Numbered from the stretch's first letter, positions 12,405 to 21,002 are shown. The stretch: 64,000 bases of DNA from Myxococcales bacterium (GCA_016709545.1 JADJMO010000004.1:62001-126000), one strand, 5' to 3'. The notes: generated from the sequence alone by a model not told the origin. Translations and numbers: made by a program.

Positions 12405-12784
12405 CTTTGTTTGCCCTACGTGCCGCCGCTCCGGGCGCTCCGCCCCCTGCGCGACGTCACTTCCGGGCTGCACCCATTGGCTTTGTTTGCCCTACGTGCC
12501 GCCGCTCCGGGCGCTCCGCCCCCTGCGCGACGTCACTTCCGGGCTGCACCCATTGGCTTTGTTTGCCCTACGTGCCGCCGCTCCGGGCGCTCCGCCCCCT
12601 GCGCGACGTCACTTCCGGGCTGCACCCATTGGCTTTGTTTGCCCTACGTGCCGCCGCTCCGGGCGCTCCGCCCCCTGCGCGACGTCACTTCCGGGCTGCA
12701 CCCATTGGCTTTGTTTGCCCTACGTGCCGCCGCTCCGGGCGCTCCGCCCCCTGCGCGACGTCACTTCCGGGCTGCACCCACTTG
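12405..12784. repeat. Five perfect 76-bp tandem repeats between divergent genes
   Basis: Unit starts at 12405, 12481, 12557, 12633 and 12709. The five copies look identical until the last few bases of the fifth, where CCCATTGG becomes CCCACTTG. The period is not a multiple of three, so open frames running through it are not evidence of protein. The array fills most of the 438-base space between the glycosyltransferase start (12378, reverse) and the next gene (12817, forward). It therefore replaces or carries both promoters. Each unit has GCTCCGGGCGCTCCG and GACGTC, short sequences with dyad symmetry. No spacers, so not CRISPR. Identity of the copies suggests recent expansion or ongoing homogenisation. 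Confidence 0.95.
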
Positions 12785-12816
12785 AGCGGCGCGTGCCGCC
12801 GTGAGAACGACGGGGC

Positions 12817-15111
12817 ATGGAGGTCGACCGCAGCGGGCGTGGGCACCTCGCGATCGCCCTCGTCTCCGCGCAAGTGCTCCTCTTCGAGGTGCTCGTCACG
12901 CGCGTGCTGAGCGTGGTGCTCTGGTACCACTACGTCTTCCTCTCGGTGTCGCTCGCGATGCTCGCGCTGGGCGCACCCGGGGTGTGGCTCGGCGCGCGAC
13001 GGCCGGGGCCCGATCTGTTGCCGCGCGCGCTCTTGGTGGCCGCCGTGCTCACGCCGGTCTCGGTGCTCGCGACGGTGCACGCCGGGCCCGCGCAGCGCGC
13101 GTCGATGGTCTACTGGACCGTCGTCCTCCTCTTGCCGCTGCTCGCGGCCGGCACGGCGGTGGTCGCGCTGCTGCTCGAGGTGACTGGCAAGGAGCTCGCC
13201 ACCCGCTACGGCGCCGACCTCCTCGGCGCCACGCTCGGCGCGCTGCTGGTCACGCCGCTGCTCTCGGGGCTGCCCACGCCGCGCGTGGTCGCCGCGCTCG
13301 GGGTGCTGCCGGCGATCGCGGTGCTGCTGATCGCACCGAGCTACCGGCGGCTCGCGGGCGTGACGATCGTCGGCATCGTCGCGCTGGTCGCGGTCGCGAA
13401 GCCCTTCGCGCTGCGGTACACCAAGATGTACGACGAGAGCGTCGCGCCGCTCCACGAGCGCTGGACCCCGACCGCGCGCCTCGCCGTCTTCCCGAGCCAG
13501 TTCATCCTGCGCGCGGAGGACGCCTTCGGCTGGGGCATGGGCGCGCTCTGGGTGAAGGCCCCCCTCGAGCAGCTGTGGCTCGAGCAGGACGGCTCCGCGG
13601 GGACGCCGATCACGCGCTGGGACGGCACCGCGCCGCTGCCGCACCTCTCCTTCGACGTGACGAGCGCTCCCTACCAGGCGCTCTTGCCCGAGCGGGTGTG
13701 CATCCTCGGCGCAGGCGGCGGGCGCGACATCCTCACCGCGATCAAGCACGGCGCGCGCTACGTCGACGCCGTCGAGCTCAACCCGTACACCATCGACCTC
13801 GTGAGCGGCCCGCTCAAGTCGTACTCGGGCGATCCGTACCACCTCGCCGGCGTGCGCGCGGTCGCGAGCGAGGGGCGGAGCTTCCTCACCCACACCAAGA
13901 ACCGCTACGATCTGCTGCAGATCTCGCTGATCGACACGTGGGCCGCGACCAGCGCCGGCGCCTACGCGCTCAGCGAGAACGGGCTCTACACCGTCGAGGC
14001 GTTCCAGCTCTACCTGAACCGCCTCACCGAGCACGGCGTGTTGACCGTGAGCCGGTGGGCGTCGGGCGCGCGCCAGCTCGAGATGAGCCGCCTCATGCTG
14101 CTCGCCAAGGAGGCGCTGAGCCGCGAGGGGATCGTCGACGGCAACCGGCACCTCGTCCTGCTCACCGCGGGCGAGGTCGGCAACCTCATGGTGCTGCGCG
14201 CGCCCGTCGACGACGCGCTGCTGAAGGCGCTCGACAAGGTGGCGTTCGCTCGCGGCTTCTCGCGGCGATGGCCGATGCCGCCGGGCGCCCCGCCACAGGG
14301 CATGATCCAGATGGCGATGGTGCACGGCCCCGCGCCGTTCGCGAAGGCCGGGTTCGATCTGTCGCCCCCCACCGACGACCGCCCGTTCTTCTTCCAGACG
14401 CTCGACGTCCGCAACCCACCCGACAAGCGGATGCTCGCCTCGATGTCCGAGAACGAGCACGCCGTGATGCAGCTGCGGCGCCTGTTCGTCATCGTCGGCG
14501 CGATCACGCTGGCGCTGTTCTTCCTGCCGTTCGTGCTCAGCAAGCGCCTGCCGCGCGCGCCGGGGTTCGGCGCGGGAACGGCCTATTTCGCCGCGATCGG
14601 GCTCGGGTTCATGTTCCTCGAGCTACCCCTCGTGCAGCGCCTCGGGCCCTACCTCGGGCACCCGAGCCGGGCGACGGTCGTGGTGCTCGGGACCATGCTC
14701 GCGGGCGCAGGCCTCGGCTCCATGCTCTCGAGCCGCGTCGAGCAGAGCCGCGCGCTGCTCGTGCCGCTCCTGGTGCCGGTGCTCGCGTTCGTGCTCTCGC
14801 GCGCGCTCGGGCCCGTGATCGCCGCGACGCTCGGCGCCTCGCTCACCGCGCGCGTCGGGGTCTCGGTGCTGCTCGTGGCCCCCGTCGCCTTCGCGATGGG
14901 GTTCTGCTTCCCGGTCGGCATGGGCCGGTTCGGCGACAAGAACCGCGGCTGGTTCTGGGCGGTGAACGGCGCGACGAGCGTGCTCGCGAGCGTCTCGACG
15001 CTGGTGCTCTCGCTCGCCTTCGGGCTCTCGCGCGTGCTCCTGGTCGGCGTGCTCTGCTACGGCGTCGCGGCGCTGCTGCTGCGGTCGAGCGAGGCGGTCG
15101 AAGAGGGCTGA
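12817..15111 (+). CDS. Membrane protein with spermidine-synthase-like domain
   Basis: 764 residues. Six or more transmembrane helices (about 10-210) precede a methyltransferase-fold domain of the spermidine synthase type (about 275-500). That domain has the nucleotide-binding motif CILGAGGGRDILTA, an acidic residue after VDAVELN, and YDLLQISLIDTW. Further helices follow (about 550-760). Such fusions occur in many proteobacteria and myxobacteria. Their substrate is not settled, so polyamine synthesis is only a guess. The acidic DxD loop typical of true spermidine synthases is not obvious (SLIDTWAATSAG). ATG at 12817. Divergent from the glycosyltransferase across the tandem repeat. Confidence 0.8.
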   Translation: MEVDRSGRGHLAIALVSAQVLLFEVLVTRVLSVVLWYHYVFLSVSLAMLALGAPGVWLGARRPGPDLLPRALLVAAVLTPVSVLATVHAGPAQRASMVYWTVVLLLPLLAAGTAVVALLLEVTGKELATRYGADLLGATLGALLVTPLLSGLPTPRVVAALGVLPAIAVLLIAPSYRRLAGVTIVGIVALVAVAKPFALRYTKMYDESVAPLHERWTPTARLAVFPSQFILRAEDAFGWGMGALWVKAPLEQLWLEQDGSAGTPITRWDGTAPLPHLSFDVTSAPYQALLPERVCILGAGGGRDILTAIKHGARYVDAVELNPYTIDLVSGPLKSYSGDPYHLAGVRAVASEGRSFLTHTKNRYDLLQISLIDTWAATSAGAYALSENGLYTVEAFQLYLNRLTEHGVLTVSRWASGARQLEMSRLMLLAKEALSREGIVDGNRHLVLLTAGEVGNLMVLRAPVDDALLKALDKVAFARGFSRRWPMPPGAPPQGMIQMAMVHGPAPFAKAGFDLSPPTDDRPFFFQTLDVRNPPDKRMLASMSENEHAVMQLRRLFVIVGAITLALFFLPFVLSKRLPRAPGFGAGTAYFAAIGLGFMFLELPLVQRLGPYLGHPSRATVVVLGTMLAGAGLGSMLSSRVEQSRALLVPLLVPVLAFVLSRALGPVIAATLGASLTARVGVSVLLVAPVAFAMGFCFPVGMGRFGDKNRGWFWAVNGATSVLASVSTLVLSLAFGLSRVLLVGVLCYGVAALLLRSSEAVEEG

Positions 15112-15127
15112 GGGCCTGTCGATCAAT

Positions 15128-15329
15128 GCCCCCGGGCCGAAGCCCGGGGCACCGACAATACTGCAAGCCCGGGGTCTTTCACCCCGGGCTTCACGTCGCG
15201 AATCACTGGCTGACGTCGCGCTGCTACGGACCGCAGAAGGGAGTTCAGCCAGTCCAGCGTGACGTCGAGCCCGGGGTCGATGCCCCGGGCTTCAACGGCC
15301 GTCGGTGCCCCGGGCTTCAGCCCGGGGGC
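15128..15329. repeat. Palindrome-rich composite element, copy A (202 bp)
   Basis: Four GC-rich hairpins in the order P1 (15128-15150), P2 (15165-15191, 11-bp perfect stem AAGCCCGGGGT), P3 (15267-15292) and P4 (15305-15331). The outer hairpins are inverse copies: P1 with its flank reads GCCCCCGGGCCGAAGCCC... then CACCGAC, and P4 is the reverse complement of this with one difference. The middle also has ACTGGCTGA paired with TCAGCCAGT. The element thus has terminal inverted repeats and overall dyad symmetry. It separates the stop of the 12817 gene from the stop of mtfA (convergent), so it may also act as a transcription barrier. A second copy is split by the IS at 19281. Confidence 0.85.
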
Positions 15330-15366
15330 ACTCTTAGACGGGCCTTGAGTCGGCCTCCGCTCGGGA

Positions 15367-16128
15367 TCAGCCGCGCCGGGCCGGGTCCTGGCGGTAGTAC
15401 TCGCGGAGCTGCGCGTACAAATCGGGGTGCTTGCGCTCGAGCTCGCGGGGGCGCTCGAAGAACGCCTCGGTGACCACCGCGAAGAACTCGGCGGGGTTGG
15501 TCGCGCCGTACTCGTCGAGGTCGCTCTTGCGGTGGCGCTCGACGGCCTCGGCGAGCTCCTCGTAGTCGTGGCCGAGCACGCGCGCCCAGGTGCCGTACTG
15601 GCTCCTCCGGTCGAGGATGGGCGCGCCGTCGGCCGCGCCGTCCTCCTGATCGAGCTGGTGGGCGAGCTCGTGGAGCACGACGTTGTGGCCGTCGTGCGTG
15701 AGCCGGCCGCCGTGCAGCACGTCGTCCCACGCGAGCACCACGGTGCCGCGCGCGGACTCGCCGAGCCGCGCCTGGTCGCCCTCGACGACGATTCCCCCCT
15801 CGGCGCGGGCCGTCTTCGCGCGGAAGGTCGAGGGGTAGACCAGGATCGACGCGAGCTCCGGGTAGAGGTCGCCGTCGCGGTGCAGCACGAGCAGGCACGC
15901 CTGCGCCGCGATCGTCACGCGCATCTCGTCGGTGAGCTCGAGACCGCCGCAACCCTCGAAGGACTTCTCGGCGAGGAAGACCTGGACGAGCCCCTCGAGC
16001 TTCTTCCGCTCTGCATCGTCGAGCTTGCGCAGGTAAGGGACGTTTCGTTCCAGATGTGCGCGAAGGTCGTCCGGAAACGGCTGGGCCATCAGCCTCTGTC
16101 GACGTCTCTGACGAAAGAATCCGAACAC
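15367..16128 (-). CDS. mtfA: MtfA-family zinc peptidase
   Basis: 253 residues, the usual length of the MtfA (YeeI) family, cytosolic zinc metallopeptidases that in enterobacteria bind the Mlc repressor. The zinc motif HELAHQLD is at residues 153-160, and glutamates in the downstream NPAEFFAVVTEAFFE supply the remaining ligand, as in the anthrax-lethal-factor-like fold. A central region with VVLAWDDVL is also typical. ATG at 16128. Divergent from pntA with an 81-base gap. Its role in myxobacteria, which lack the same sugar regulation, is unknown. Confidence 0.9.
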   Translation of the reverse strand: MFGFFRQRRRQRLMAQPFPDDLRAHLERNVPYLRKLDDAERKKLEGLVQVFLAEKSFEGCGGLELTDEMRVTIAAQACLLVLHRDGDLYPELASILVYPSTFRAKTARAEGGIVVEGDQARLGESARGTVVLAWDDVLHGGRLTHDGHNVVLHELAHQLDQEDGAADGAPILDRRSQYGTWARVLGHDYEELAEAVERHRKSDLDEYGATNPAEFFAVVTEAFFERPRELERKHPDLYAQLREYYRQDPARRG

Positions 16129-16209
16129 CCGACGAGGGTAACGAAACCAGGCCGAGCGCTCCGAAAAAAGCGCACTCGTCGGGCCTCGAGCCCGTATGAT
16201 GCGCGCCTC

Positions 16210-17809
16210 ATGCGGATCGGCGTGCCCAAGGAGTCGGCAGCCGGCGAACGCCGCGTCGCGGCGACACCGGATTCAGTGAAGAAGTTGCGAGACCTCGGCT
16301 TCGAGGTCCTCGTCGAACGTGGCGCCGGAGAGCGCGCCGGCATCCACGACGAAGCCTTCGTCGCGGCCGGTGCGGAGCTCGGGGAGGTCGCCACGGTCTT
16401 CGAGTGCGACATCGTGGCCAAGGTCCGGCCGCCCTCTCCACCCGAGGTGGAGCGCATGCGGGAGGGCGTGCTCCTCGTGTCGCTGCTGCAGCCCGAGCGC
16501 GCGCCCGATCTGCCGGGGCTCGTCGCGGCCCGCAAGGCCTCGGCGCTCGCCCTCGAGCGGATCCCCCGCGTGACGCGCGCCCAGAAGATGGACGTGCTGT
16601 CGTCGATGGCGAACCTCTCGGGGTACCGCGCGATCGTCGAGGCCGCCGCGCAGCTGCAGTCGTTCTTCGGCCCGCAGGTCACGGCCGCCGGCTCGAGCCC
16701 ACCCGCGCGGGTGCTCGTCATCGGCGCCGGCGTCGCGGGCCTCGCGGCGGTGGGTGCGGCCAAGGCGCTCGGCGCCGAGGTCCGCGCGTTCGACACCCGC
16801 GCCGCGGCGCGCGAGCAGGTCGAGAGCCTCGGCGCGAAGTTCCTCGAGGTCGAGCTGAAGGAGAGCGGCGAGGGGCAGGGCGGCTACGCCAAGACCATGA
16901 GCCCCGAGTTCATCGCCGCCGAGATGGCGCTGTTCCGCGCGCAGGCCAAGGAGTGCTCGGTCATCGTCACGACCGCGCTCGTGCCCGGCACCAAGGCGCC
17001 CATCCTCGTGCCGAAGGACGTCGTCGAGGCGATGGCGCCGGGCGGCGTCATCATCGACCTCGCGGCGGAGCAGGGTGGCAACTGTGAGCTCACGGTCCCC
17101 GGCGAGGTGCACGAGCACAACGGCGTGCGCATCGTCGGCTACACCGATCTCACGAGCCGCATGGCCAGCGTCGCCAGCAAGTTCTTCGCGACCAACGTCG
17201 TCCACCTCCTCACCGACATGATCCCCAAGGGGGCCAAGGCGGACGAGTGGCGGATCGATCTCGAGGACGAGGTGATCCGGCCCGCGATGGTCGTACACGC
17301 CGGCGAGGTGCTGCCGCCCCCGCCGAAGAAGGAGCCGAGCCCCGCGCCAGCCCCCGCTGCGGCGGCGAAGACCGGCACCAAGGCACCCGGCGCCAAGAGC
17401 ATCAAGCCTCCTCCCCCCCGAGGCCAAGCCCAAGCAGGTCGAGATCACGAGCCCGACGCGCAAGGCGTGGGGCAACACGGTCGGCAGCATGGTGCTGATC
17501 ATCGTGGTGTTCCTCCTCGGGCGGTTCGCCCCCGAAGATTTCCTCAAGCACTTCACCGTCTTCGTCCTCGCCTGCTTCGTCGGCTGGCAGGTCATCTGGT
17601 CGGTGAGCCCGTCGCTCCACACACCGCTGATGAGCGTCACCAACGCCATCAGCGGCATCATCGTGGTCGGCGGCATGCTGCAGGTCGGCGGCGCCACCCC
17701 GGCCTCGTTCCTGGGCACCGCGGCGGTGCTCGTCGCCACCATCAACATCGCAGGCGGGTTCCTGGTCACCCAGCGGATGCTCAAGATGTTCCGCAAGGAC
17801 AGCCGATGA
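16210..17809 (+). CDS. pntA: Proton-translocating NAD(P) transhydrogenase alpha subunit, frameshifted
   Basis: Membrane enzyme that couples hydride transfer from NADH to NADP+ with proton entry. Residues 1-370 form the NAD-binding domain I (IGVPKESAAGERRVAATP, VLVIGAGVAGLAAVGAAKAL, GEVHEHNGVRIVGYTDL). A Pro/Ala linker and then about four membrane helices (NTVGSMVLIIVVFLLGRF...) complete a full E. coli-type alpha subunit. The two parts lie in different frames. A run of seven C at 17413-17419 has one extra base, and correcting it joins ...IKPPP to EAKPKQVEITSPTRKAWGN in one 532-residue protein. The alternative, a split PntAA/PntAB pair, is less likely because the join is seamless. Its stop overlaps the pntB start (ATGA). 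Confidence 0.92.
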
Positions 17810-19242
17810 GCGACTTCTTCATGTCGGGCGGCGTCATCATCGTCGCCTACCTGTTCGCCGGCGTGCTCTTCATCCGCAGCCTCGGCGGCCTCTCCAAGCA
17901 GGAGACGGCCAAGGACGGCAACCTGTTCGGGATGATCGGCATGGCGCTCGCGGTCATCGTCACCGCGATCTCCTGGTTCAAGGGCTCGCCCACGCCGATG
18001 GCGATGTCGATGCTCGGCGCCGCGGTCCTCGGCGGCGCGGCCATCGGCGGCATGCTCGCGCGGCGGGTCGAGATGACCGGCATGCCCGAGCTCGTCGCCA
18101 TCCTGCACAGCTTCGTCGGCCTCGCCGCGGTGCTGGTCGGCATGTCGTCGTACCTCTCGCACCAGGACGGCGTCCACCTCGGCGGCGCGGTGCGCACGGT
18201 GCACCTGGTCGAGATCTGGATCGGCATCGCGGTCGGCGCGATCACCCTCACCGGCAGCATCGTCGCGTGGGCCAAGCTGCGCGGCACGCTCTCCGGCAAG
18301 CCCCTGCTCTTGCCCGCGCGCCACCTGCTGAACGCTGGCGTCGCGATCGCCATCGTCGGCCTCGCGGTGCCGTTCCTCCGCGCCAGCGCCCCCGCGGGCC
18401 TGCCGTTCGTGCTCGCGATGACCGCCCTCGCCGGGCTCCTCGGCGTGCACCTCGTCATGGCGATCGGCGGCGCCGACATGCCGGTCGTGGTGTCGCTCCT
18501 CAACAGCTACTCGGGGTGGGCCGCGGCCGCCGCCGGGTTCGTCCTGTCGAACGACCTCCTCATCGTCACCGGCGCCCTGGTCGGCGCCAGCGGCACGATC
18601 CTCTCGATCATCATGTGTCGCGCGATGAACCGCTCGATCCTCAGCGTCGTGTTCGGCGGCTTCGGCACCGGGGACGTCAAGACCAGCCACGCCGCGGTCG
18701 AGGGCGAGGTGCACGAGATGAAGGCCGACCAGGTGGCGCAGAAGCTCTCGAGCGCCAAGGAGGTCATCGTCGTCCCGGGCTACGGCATGGCCGTCGCCCG
18801 CGCGCAGAACGCCGTCAACGAGCTGACCCAGATCCTCCGCGACTCCGGCGTGAAGGTGCGTTTCGCCATCCACCCCGTCGCGGGCCGCCTCCCCGGCCAC
18901 ATGAACGTGCTGCTCGCCGAGGCCGGCGTGCCGTACGACATCGTGCTCGAGATGGACGAGATCAACCGCGACTTCAACCACACCGACGTCGTGCTCGTCA
19001 TCGGCGCGAACGACATCGTGAACCCCGGCGCGCTCGACGATCCGGGCAGCCCCATCTACGGCATGCCGGTGCTCGAGGTGTGGAAGAGCAAGCTAGTGGT
19101 GGTGTTCAAGCGCGGCATGGCGGCGGGCTACGCCGGCGTGGAGAACCCGCTGTTCTTCCACGAGAACTGCCACATGCTGTTCGGCGACGCCAAGAAGTCG
19201 GTCGACGCGCTGGTCACCGCAGCGCGCGCCGCGGCGGAGTGA
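17806..19242 (+). CDS. pntB: NAD(P) transhydrogenase beta subunit
   Basis: 478 residues. The membrane domain (domain II, about nine helices, residues 1-280) forms the proton channel with the alpha subunit. It contains ELVAILHSFVGLAAVLVG and later MPVVVSLLNSYSGWAAAAAGF. The NADP(H)-binding domain III (about 300-478) has VIVVPGYGMAVARAQNAVNE, VRFAIHPVAGRLPGHMNVLL and VLVIGANDIVNPGA, all family hallmarks. ATG at 17806 overlaps the pntA stop, so translation is probably coupled. The frame is intact. The operon supplies NADPH for biosynthesis. Confidence 0.97.
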   Translation: MSDFFMSGGVIIVAYLFAGVLFIRSLGGLSKQETAKDGNLFGMIGMALAVIVTAISWFKGSPTPMAMSMLGAAVLGGAAIGGMLARRVEMTGMPELVAILHSFVGLAAVLVGMSSYLSHQDGVHLGGAVRTVHLVEIWIGIAVGAITLTGSIVAWAKLRGTLSGKPLLLPARHLLNAGVAIAIVGLAVPFLRASAPAGLPFVLAMTALAGLLGVHLVMAIGGADMPVVVSLLNSYSGWAAAAAGFVLSNDLLIVTGALVGASGTILSIIMCRAMNRSILSVVFGGFGTGDVKTSHAAVEGEVHEMKADQVAQKLSSAKEVIVVPGYGMAVARAQNAVNELTQILRDSGVKVRFAIHPVAGRLPGHMNVLLAEAGVPYDIVLEMDEINRDFNHTDVVLVIGANDIVNPGALDDPGSPIYGMPVLEVWKSKLVVVFKRGMAAGYAGVENPLFFHENCHMLFGDAKKSVDALVTAARAAAE

Positions 19243-19247
19243 CCGCT

Positions 19248-19260
19248 TCTACCGATTGAG
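19248..19260. repeat. 13-bp direct repeat, left copy
   Basis: TCTACCGATTGAG, six bases after the pntB stop. The same 13 bases occur at 20990-21002. The pair encloses palindromic element B and the IS inside it. It may be a target duplication made when element B inserted at the end of the DHH gene, but chance or local duplication is possible. Confidence 0.7.
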
Positions 19261-19264
19261 GGAG

Positions 19265-19280
19265 GCCCCCGGGCTGAAGC
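19265..19280. repeat. Palindrome-rich composite element, copy B, left piece
   Basis: GCCCCCGGGCTGAAGC is the first half of hairpin P1. It ends exactly where the IS begins and continues after the IS at 20778 (CCGGGGCACCGAC). Joining the two sides rebuilds P1 as found at 15128 with a single base difference. Confidence 0.85.
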
Positions 19281-20768
19281 CTCAGCATTGATCGGTTCTC
19301 GACTTCTCTCGGGAATTTCCGGTCTCGGCGTTGCGTTCCAGCCACATGGAATGGATCGGCGCGAACGAGGACTGGGCCTTCGAGCAGTTCAGCCGGGGCG
19401 AACTTGGGGATCGACGCCGATGCACTCGTGCGGTGGGGATGCTTCGGCGAGCGCTTGCAACGCCGGGTGGGAGGCTCTCCGTCGTCTTTCGCCAGAACGC
19501 CGAGTTGCAGGGCGCTTACGACTTCGTTCAGGGGCCGGTTGCGTCGGGGGCGCTGATCGGATCGATTGCGGCAGCAACGTGCGCGCAGTTGGAAGGGGAA
19601 GACCGCGCGTATGTGATCGTCGACGGCACGAGCCTGACGCTGACCGACCGCAGGAATGCGAAGGGATTCGGCTCTATCGGAAGGCGTGCCCTGCCAACAC
19701 GAGGGCTCAAGGTGCTCGACGCGCTGGTCGTTTCGGCAGACCACGTTCCGGTCGGACTGATCGAGCTGCACTGGTGGGCGCGCGGCAAGAAGTCCGGCCT
19801 GTCGCGATACGATCGGCGGCGCCGTGGGTTGACGGAAACCAAGCACTGGGTCGACACGATCCGGTTGGCAGCAACTCGGATGGCGGCTCACGCTGCGAGC
19901 TGTGCTCCGTGCTTTGTCATCGACCGTGAGGGGGACAACGCCGAGATCCTCCGCACTCTCCAAGAAGGCTCGCTCAACTACATTGTGCGGGCTGCACAGG
20001 ATCGCCGGGTCGTGACTGCTCGAGGTCGGCCAGACCGTCTGCGGGCGCTGATGCGTAGGCAACGCGTGATTGGCCACCAGACCATCGACGTCCCTGCAGC
20101 TCCGGGTCGCCGTGCGCGCCGGGCCATCCTTCAGCTTCGTCAGGCACGCGTCGAACTCGATCTGCCAGACCGAAGCGAGGGAGGACGCTTTCGTTTCACG
20201 ACCAACGTCGTGTGGGTCGTGGAGCAGAGAGCACCCCACGGGCAGCGGCCGCTCGACTGGATGCTCCTGACCAGCGACGACGTCAACGAGGTGGCGGACG
20301 CCGAACGCATTCTGAAGGGCTATTGTGCACGTTGGCGGATCGAGGAGTTTCATCGCACGTGGAAGTCGGGACACTGCAACGTGGAGGACTCCCAGCTGCA
20401 CAAGATGGAGCACGTCACGCGATGGGCTACGCTCCTCGCCGCTGTGGCCACTCGTGTCGAACAACTCAAACACCTGTCGCGAACCACCCCTGACGCGCCT
20501 GCCTCAAGCATCATGAGCGAGCTCGAAATCGAGGCTCTCAAGGCTGCCAAAATGCGTCAGAAGAAGCGTACCGAGGTGATACCCGAACGTATGCCCACCG
20601 TCGCGGAAGCCGTCAGGTGGATCGCCGATTTGGGTGGCTACACCGGCAAGAGCTCGGGTGGGCCTCCGGGCTCGATCACGATCGGTCGTGGCCTCGAGTG
20701 GCTAGCTGCGTGGACCTCAGGCTACGCAAGCGGCGCTGCCGACCGCAAAAAATGAGACCAATGCTGAG
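19281..20768 (+). mobile_element. IS4-family insertion sequence, 1488 bp
   Basis: Bounded by imperfect 13-bp terminal inverted repeats (CTCAGCATTGATC at 19281-19293; GACCAATGCTGAG at 20756-20768; 12 of 13 match). A 9-bp direct repeat GGCTGAAGC flanks it (19272-19280 and 20769-20777), a target duplication of a size seen in the IS4/IS50 group. The right end could be shifted by one base. The element holds one intact transposase gene whose stop touches the right repeat. Its base composition is visibly less GC-rich than the neighbours, a sign of recent arrival. It sits inside hairpin P1 of palindromic element B. Confidence 0.92.
19346..20755 (+). CDS. IS4-family transposase (IS50/Tn5-like)
   Basis: 469 residues from ATG 19346 (MEWIGANEDWAFEQF); a TTG at 19331 would add five residues. 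The N-terminal DNA-binding part resembles Tn5 transposase (ELGDRRRCTRAVGML). The catalytic DDE residues are visible: Asp in YVIVDGTSLTLTD, Asp in FVIDREGDN, and Glu within YCARWRIEEFHRTWKSG, which also fits the IS4 signature Y-(2)-R-(3)-E-(6)-K. The reading frame is complete, so the element could be active. It contains more AT-rich codons than the surrounding genes. Confidence 0.95.
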   Translation: MEWIGANEDWAFEQFSRGELGDRRRCTRAVGMLRRALATPGGRLSVVFRQNAELQGAYDFVQGPVASGALIGSIAAATCAQLEGEDRAYVIVDGTSLTLTDRRNAKGFGSIGRRALPTRGLKVLDALVVSADHVPVGLIELHWWARGKKSGLSRYDRRRRGLTETKHWVDTIRLAATRMAAHAASCAPCFVIDREGDNAEILRTLQEGSLNYIVRAAQDRRVVTARGRPDRLRALMRRQRVIGHQTIDVPAAPGRRARRAILQLRQARVELDLPDRSEGGRFRFTTNVVWVVEQRAPHGQRPLDWMLLTSDDVNEVADAERILKGYCARWRIEEFHRTWKSGHCNVEDSQLHKMEHVTRWATLLAAVATRVEQLKHLSRTTPDAPASSIMSELEIEALKAAKMRQKKRTEVIPERMPTVAEAVRWIADLGGYTGKSSGGPPGSITIGRGLEWLAAWTSGYASGAADRKK

Positions 20769-20957
20769 GGCTGAAGCCCGGGGCACCGACGGCTGCTGAA
20801 GCCCGGGGACAAGCCCCGGGCTCGAGGTCTTCGCGAGACTGGCGAGCGTAGTTGCCGCTCCAGCAGAGCGAACTTCGTCAACAATTCGAGACGGGAAGCC
20901 CGGGGTTCATGCCCCGGGCTTGCGGTGCAGTCGGTGCCCCGGGCTTCAGCCCGGGGG
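20769..20957. repeat. Palindrome-rich composite element, copy B, right piece
   Basis: After the 9-bp target duplication, the rest of P1 (20778-20790) is followed by P2 (20800-20822, AGCCCGGGG / CCCCGGGCT), a spacer of about 73 bases, P3 (20896-20921, 10-bp stem) and P4 (20934-20957, inverse of P1). The order and spacing equal copy A. Without the IS the element is about 196 bp. The central spacer differs from copy A, while the four hairpins are conserved. It lies next to the DHH gene 3' end. Confidence 0.85.
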
Positions 20958-20989
20958 AAGTCTCTACGCTGCTGTCGGAGGCGGACCCC

Positions 20990-21002
20990 TCTACCGATTG
21001 AG
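20990..21002. repeat. 13-bp direct repeat, right copy
   Basis: TCTACCGATTGAG, identical to 19248-19260. On the reverse strand it supplies the last residues (LNR) and stop codon of the DHH gene, so this is probably the original copy. Confidence 0.7.

Noticed and set aside
12405..12784. CRISPR array
   Set aside because: Repeats are directly abutting with no variable spacers and no cas genes are present.
12407..12910. Open frames running through the 76-bp repeats
   Set aside because: The period is not divisible by three and all frames stay open because the unit lacks stops; no start signal and no protein-like conservation.
15165..15191. Simple intrinsic terminator after the 12817 gene
   Set aside because: The stem is strong but there is no T run, and the same hairpin recurs in a conserved four-hairpin unit at 20769, so a repeat element explains it better.
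15427..19242. Single forward frame of 1271 codons from opposite mtfA through pntA to pntB
   Set aside because: An accident of the pntA frameshift: the first part is antisense to mtfA and the middle is pntA read in the wrong frame.
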